Under the pieces are notes generated by a model. That model made no database searches, was not told the origin of the DNA, and worked only from the letters and a program-made list of their open reading frames with translations. From Trileptium ribeirensis (taxonomy: Eukaryota; Nematoda; Enoplea; Enoplida; Thoracostomopsidae), in contig JASANE010011869.1 in assembly GCA_030248225.1 (NCBI GenBank), forward strand, positions 1 to 64,000: DNA of 64,000 nt, in the 5' to 3' direction. Shown here in pieces: positions 59,884 through 64,000 of this stretch (position 1 is the stretch's first letter; each line of letters begins with the position of its first letter). A program made the position numbers and the translations under genes.

Positions 59884-60758
59884 AGCTGCACTAAATTTAG
59901 CTATCTAATCACACTAAGCGCCTAACGCAGTAGACCTTAAACCGATCAAAACAACATGGAAATCACAAACGATGTTTTTATAAAGTAGATTGAATAAAAG
60001 TGTACTTTGTAGAAGCGCTGTGAATCAAGTATTATTGGATCAAAAATGTAGCTCTAAGTGAAAGAAACAAAGTATATACTTGGTTACCTGCAAAAAATTC
60101 GAAATTTAGTCTTGAAAAAATAGGTTGTTCGTACCCTGCTTGCAACGGATAAGACAGAAACAAAGGCTTACACACCTACATGCGGGACCTAAAACTGTTG
60201 ATTCCGTTCCGTTTCATATTTATAGACGCTAAAATGAAAATTAACAAATTATGATGCAAAATAGTAAAATAAAGGGTATATCGGTGACAATGAATCAATG
60301 CGAAGAGCTAAAAATATATTTCTCACGCGGACATCCAGTGTGTATCAGAATGAAGCTTTTGAACACTCGTCGACATCGTTTGGATCACCCATTGAGTTAA
60401 CAGCTGTTTTTTCATATCCTCCTCTCTTCCGAAAATGCATCAATTTTGCCGATACATCGGTAATTTGGGTAGCATTCGACCTAAATTTGACAAGGCTGTT
60501 AAGAAAATACAGAATTTCCTCATATAAACGCCAAATGATTTTTTCCATTTCTTGACTTACTAATAGTACCAAAGATGTTCAAAACATATCTCGACAAATG
60601 CATACTTTACCATTAGAACCGCATTGATGTGACCTGCTGAATAATTATAAAATCAATTCGATCTGTCGCCCGTAAAACTCAACCACTTTACGAAATTATC
60701 GCTAATATGTCGTTTCACAACTAACGATCGTATATAAATACTCAACTCGCAAAATAAT
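59884..60758. other. no gene recognised
   Basis: AT-rich. Overlapping ORFs on both strands at 60298-60572 are unsupported. Confidence 0.5.
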
Positions 60759-61202
60759 GCGGGATTCACGTTATAATGTCCCCACCAGTTGGAACATTTG
60801 TCCCCCTGTAGTGTAGACTATACCGTAAATACGGTGACAGTGACACCCACACCATATAACAAAATATGAGGGTGTCGGGCACACCCCTAGATACCTCATT
60901 TTGGCAATGTAGTATTTCGGTGATTTATGCTTGCCAATACGGTGTTTCTAGGGTATCCTGTAGGCCCTATGTAAAATGACCCCACGGGGTGGTGGAAACC
61001 CTCAGCAAAACGAAAAAGCAACGACGGTTCATTGACACCGTCTGAAATAAGCCAAACTATTAGCTAGCTTTGTTTGAAATTTATTTGAAACTTTATTCAA
61101 AAACATAGGGGTGTCTAAGACACCGTGTAGTCTGGGGTGTGCCTGCCACTGTGTGGGGTACATAAGTTCCAAGTGGTGGGGACATTATAACGTGAATCCC
61201 GC
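60759..61202. mobile_element. MITE, family M3b, copy 2, with ATAAT target duplication
   Basis: Ends gcgggattcacgttataatg and cattataacgtgaatcccgc are perfect inverted repeats, continuing inward as tccccaccagttgga against tccaagtggtgggga. It is flanked by ATAAT on both sides (60754-60758 and 61203-61207), the same target as copy M3a-1. Interior phrases cggtgtcaa/gacaccg form smaller inverted repeats. It is the best-preserved member here. Confidence 0.9.
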
Positions 61203-61204
61203 AT

Positions 61205-62538
61205 AATTGAGCTGATTGTACCATAATCATATATGAAGTTATGCATTTATAAAGAATATTTTTCGCAAAAAATAAGGGCGGGAACTTAAAAACACAAAAA
61301 ATGTAAATTCGGGACCGCCTCGTCCAGCACAGTCGAATGATAATTTAGTAATGCAAGTTCGTTACACAGAAGCCTTTCCTAACCGGTCCCGGACCGGTCC
61401 CGGGCGGACGCGTCCAAACCGTCCCTGCTCAGATTCACTCTAACGTACTTCGCAATCGTCTGGGTTAAGCAGAGGACCTATCTGGCCTGCAGCGACACCC
61501 ATTTCTATACAATATCTGCGCTAGGACCGTTGGGTTTAGCGCCATTGTTTTTAATTATTTGCTAGTCAGATCAAACCATGACTAATATTTAGATCAAACC
61601 AAATGAGTAAGTAATAAGCTCAATTAATAAATATCAATTTAGATGAACCTTGAGAAAATAGCACCTTTAGCATTCATTCCAAGCTTAGATGCGATAGCAG
61701 TAACATTTGTGCGTTTTGATCTGACAACTATATAGCCCCGTATTTCATAGATTAGAATGTATCCTTTTATCAAAAGATCACTTCAGCAGTATCTGTTTAT
61801 CAAAAAAATCGACATGCATGGTAAAACCATGGTCATCAATAGAATCATCAATTCGTAAAACACATATTATGACAACGAAATATAGGCAAATCTTATTTAA
61901 CAACGTTGCTTTTAGTAATCTATGCCGTGGGTTGGACGAGGTTAGAAAAATATCGACTATATAATATGTAGCTTATAAATACACCCACTGCCAAAATTTA
62001 AACCAAACACCGTCTACTATCCCAAGCCATACATAACCACGGCAGCAATACCTACGCGATTCATGACACAAAATATGTAGTTTTTGCTCTCTTATTTAGT
62101 TGTTAAATAAGTTATGGGATACATGTCAGGCCTGCAGGTGGAGTAGCACAGATCCCCTGTACTGTGAAAATTTTTATAATATCATTTTACCGATTACCAT
62201 TAACAATGTTCCACGTGATTCTAGTTTAAAAGTGGACTTTGTTTTATCTCATGTTTCGCAAATCGATACATACAGAGCAATGCTTCTACGTCTATGTGCC
62301 GATAGTTAAAACTGCAACCAGTTGTAACAAAATTACATATAACGACCTGTCCGTTCCCGAGCTATAGCCGTTGTTGTAACAAAACTGTGCTTTAGTGCAA
62401 TAACATAACAGCAAGATACTCGGTAATCTAACAACAGGATAACCTATCTTTGGCACAAAACTGTGTTATTAATGCCTTCTAATTTAGCACGTTTTATGGT
62501 GTTTCTTGCTCGGAGTAGTATCTGTTGTAGTATGTTAA
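61205..62538. other. no gene recognised; GC-rich ccggtcccgg patch
   Basis: 61375-61440 holds ccggtcccggaccggtcc-type repeats in otherwise AT-rich DNA. The 69-codon ORF at 62100-62309 is unrecognised. TTAA at 62535-62538 is the apparent target of the piggyBac element that follows. Confidence 0.5.
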
Positions 62539-62549
62539 CACTTCGGACG

Positions 62550-62615
62550 TCCATCGCCCAAATATGGGCGATATCGATTTTGCTAAAAAATGTTATCGCC
62601 CATATGTGGGCGATA
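62550..62615. repeat. subterminal palindromes of the piggyBac end
   Basis: Two near-identical palindromes, tcgcccaaatatgggcga and tcgcccatatgtgggcga, about 42 bases apart just inside the element terminus. They may be transposase-binding sites or internal inverted repeats. Confidence 0.6.
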
Positions 62616-62874
62616 TTGATTGTATAAAGTGTATCTGTTTTACGCGTGTGACGTGCTAGTTAAGCAAGTAAAATTGCGCCTGGCGTGTAGAAAATGCGAT
62701 GGAGATTAATGTGGCTATCACTAAAGGGTCAGCGATGGATAATAATATCGCTCCCAAAAATATGAAATACTGGTTTTGCAAAATAAGTATATAATCAAAA
62801 TAAGAAGAAAACGATAAAGTATGGTCGTTCAAATAATAAAAACGTTTTGTAATTGTTCAGCACGAATATTTACG

Positions 62875-63156
62875 TTAATTGGAGCCGTGAACATTCATGT
62901 CGAAAAAACATTCTCGGCAAAGAAACTTGTCACACTCAGGACAGAAGGTTGGGACTTTTGGACTCGCTTTCTCGGCCTCTCGAGATGGTAATCCTTGCTT
63001 GCGATTCTTTCGAAAACACTCTTTACAGCGTCGTCGTATATCTTTTCCGCCGTCTTGCGTCTTCTTAGCTAATTTATGACCAGAAAGGCCCTCTGGAAGG
63101 GCAATTGGATCGGTGCGGCGTCGACGTGAGGGTCCAGGTTGTTCATCCATGATCGA
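62875..63156 (-). CDS. piggyBac transposase, last exon (basic linker and cysteine-rich domain)
   Basis: Acceptor on the minus strand (...cgcattttag, plus 63157-63160) starts the exon in phase 0, six bases before an internal ATG; stop near 62875. The peptide begins with a basic stretch (PSRRRRTDP) and ends in the piggyBac C-terminal zinc-binding domain: RRCKECFRKNRK, then TFCPECDKFLCRECFFDMNVH, giving the CxxC...CxxC...CxxC...H pattern. In piggyBac this domain binds the transposon end. No stops or shifts are present. Confidence 0.75.
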   Translation of the reverse strand, partial: SIMDEQPGPSRRRRTDPIALPEGLSGHKLAKKTQDGGKDIRRRCKECFRKNRKQGLPSREAEKASPKVPTFCPECDKFLCRECFFDMNVHGSN

Positions 63157-63655
63157 CTAAAATGCGATTTCACAACACACATTGAAACAATTTGAGATAG
63201 AGAAGCAAGCAGATTACCAAATCAAATACACCTGCTCAAATGAAATAGGACATAGTGTACACAGTATAAAAACACAATCTCAGTGTGCTAGCAGTACGTT
63301 GGGATCAGCATTCAGAATTATATACCCGAACAGATTTGAGTTATTCAACCAATATGTACAACTTCGGCGTCCTATTTACTGCACTGAAATAAAAATTCAG
63401 AATTCGCAGAGTAAATCTCGGTTTATCAACTGACGGCGTAGAAATACTGTATCGATGTCATACCAAACTTTGAAATAGTATTGTATAAATGCTTTACGAA
63501 TACAGTTTACCGTGAAATAAAAAAGGTTTTTCAGAATAAATATTGTAAAATCCATAGCGATTTCGACAAACAGCTTTTTAGACAGTCGAAGCTTGTACAA
63601 GTTATATAAAACGTACAGGAATTATATAAAATTATGGATAAAAGAAAACATTTAC

Positions 63656-63994
63656 CTTTGCTTTTTCGAGGCATTGGAACACCAGCTGCTCCATAAATTT
63701 TGTAGTGGACCATTTCTTTTTCTCCGCTGATGATTTGCCAGTGAAATCTCGAAAGATAATGTGTGCATTGACCACACCAATTCCGAATATAACCTCAAGA
63801 CCAATTTTTTTGTACCAAAACAGTGTCCGGCGCAAGGTCGTGTTGTAACTGGAAAGCTGATCTGAGATATCGACACCGGTTTTGCAGTTGTTGTAATGTA
63901 TGACAGCCTCTGGTTTTCTGACATTATCCCCACAACGATTTCGACGTCCAGTGTCGACCATATTGGGCGAGTGCTTTGTGCTGACCATTAGCAC
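63656..63994 (-). CDS. piggyBac transposase, C-terminal part of the catalytic domain (5' incomplete)
   Basis: Read on the minus strand from the right edge: KPEAVIHYNNCKTGVDISDQ contains the GVDxxDQ motif that holds the third catalytic Asp of piggyBac transposases. It is followed by RRTLFWYKKIGLEVIFGIGV and NAHIIF, the conserved helix after the active site. A GTAAAT donor (plus 63655-63650) follows ...CLEKAK in phase 0 and pairs with the acceptor at 63157, defining a 499-base intron. The open frame visibly continues to the window edge. The intact frame and splice sites suggest a young copy or a domesticated gene. Confidence 0.8.
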
Positions 63995-64000
63995 ATCGCG

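Larger units (their letters stand above)
62539..64000 (-). mobile_element. piggyBac-type DNA transposon, 3' part (runs off the window)
   Basis: The end sits after TTAA (62535-62538), the piggyBac target, and begins cacttcggacgtccatcgcc. Subterminal palindromes tcgcccaaatatgggcga (about 62553) and tcgcccatatgtgggcga (about 62595) follow. The transposase gene lies on the minus strand (exons 63656-63994 and 62875-63156). The other end and the first two catalytic Asp residues are outside the window. Confidence 0.8.

Overview
The window reads as AT-rich invertebrate animal DNA. Coding exons are short, bounded by GT...AG splice sites with (T/C)nCAG acceptors and GTAAGT-like donors, and separated by kilobase introns full of transposon debris, MITEs and minisatellites. 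I cannot name the species. The exon content (C-type lectin-like, sushi/CCP, Thr-rich mucin-like) fits a secreted or surface recognition protein. Apart from one retrotransposon reading frame there is no long open reading frame.

Layout. (1) 1-5250: 3' part of a BEL/Pao LTR retrotransposon on the + strand. Its pol (protease tail, RT, RNase H, integrase, DUF5641) is broken by frameshifts and stops, but it is followed by an intact 383-codon frame carrying a complete SGNH/GDSL hydrolase signature, where an env gene would sit. (2) 5.3-17.1 kb: apparently intergenic, with SINE-like and MITE-like copies and tandem repeats. (3) 17.8-38 kb: gene A, + strand: CTLD N-half, CTLD middle, CTLD C-half, CCP and Thr-rich exons. 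Its introns hold a 144-bp satellite, a Maverick/Polinton polymerase remnant, a row of palindromes, a BEL/Pao gag scrap and several MITEs. (4) 40.8-43.8 kb: a MITE cluster. (5) 45.4-59.9 kb: gene B, + strand, a tandem paralogue of gene A with the same exon order, matching intron phases and matching or near-matching exon lengths. It adds a 126-bp array grown from the 3' end of its own CTLD exon and a much longer Thr-rich exon. (6) 60.7-64 kb: another MITE and, on the minus strand, the 3' end of a piggyBac transposase gene with its TTAA-flanked terminus.

The central result is the A/B gene pair, rebuilt from exon homology and splice phases. CTLD-N runs from phase 1 to 0, the middle exon 0 to 1, and CTLD-C, CCP and Thr-rich exons 1 to 1. 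The CTLD has the six cysteines of a long-form lectin fold, but I see no WND or EPN/QPD calcium/sugar motif. First exons are not resolved; a last exon is plausible for gene B only. All calls come from reading the sequence; no database search was run.
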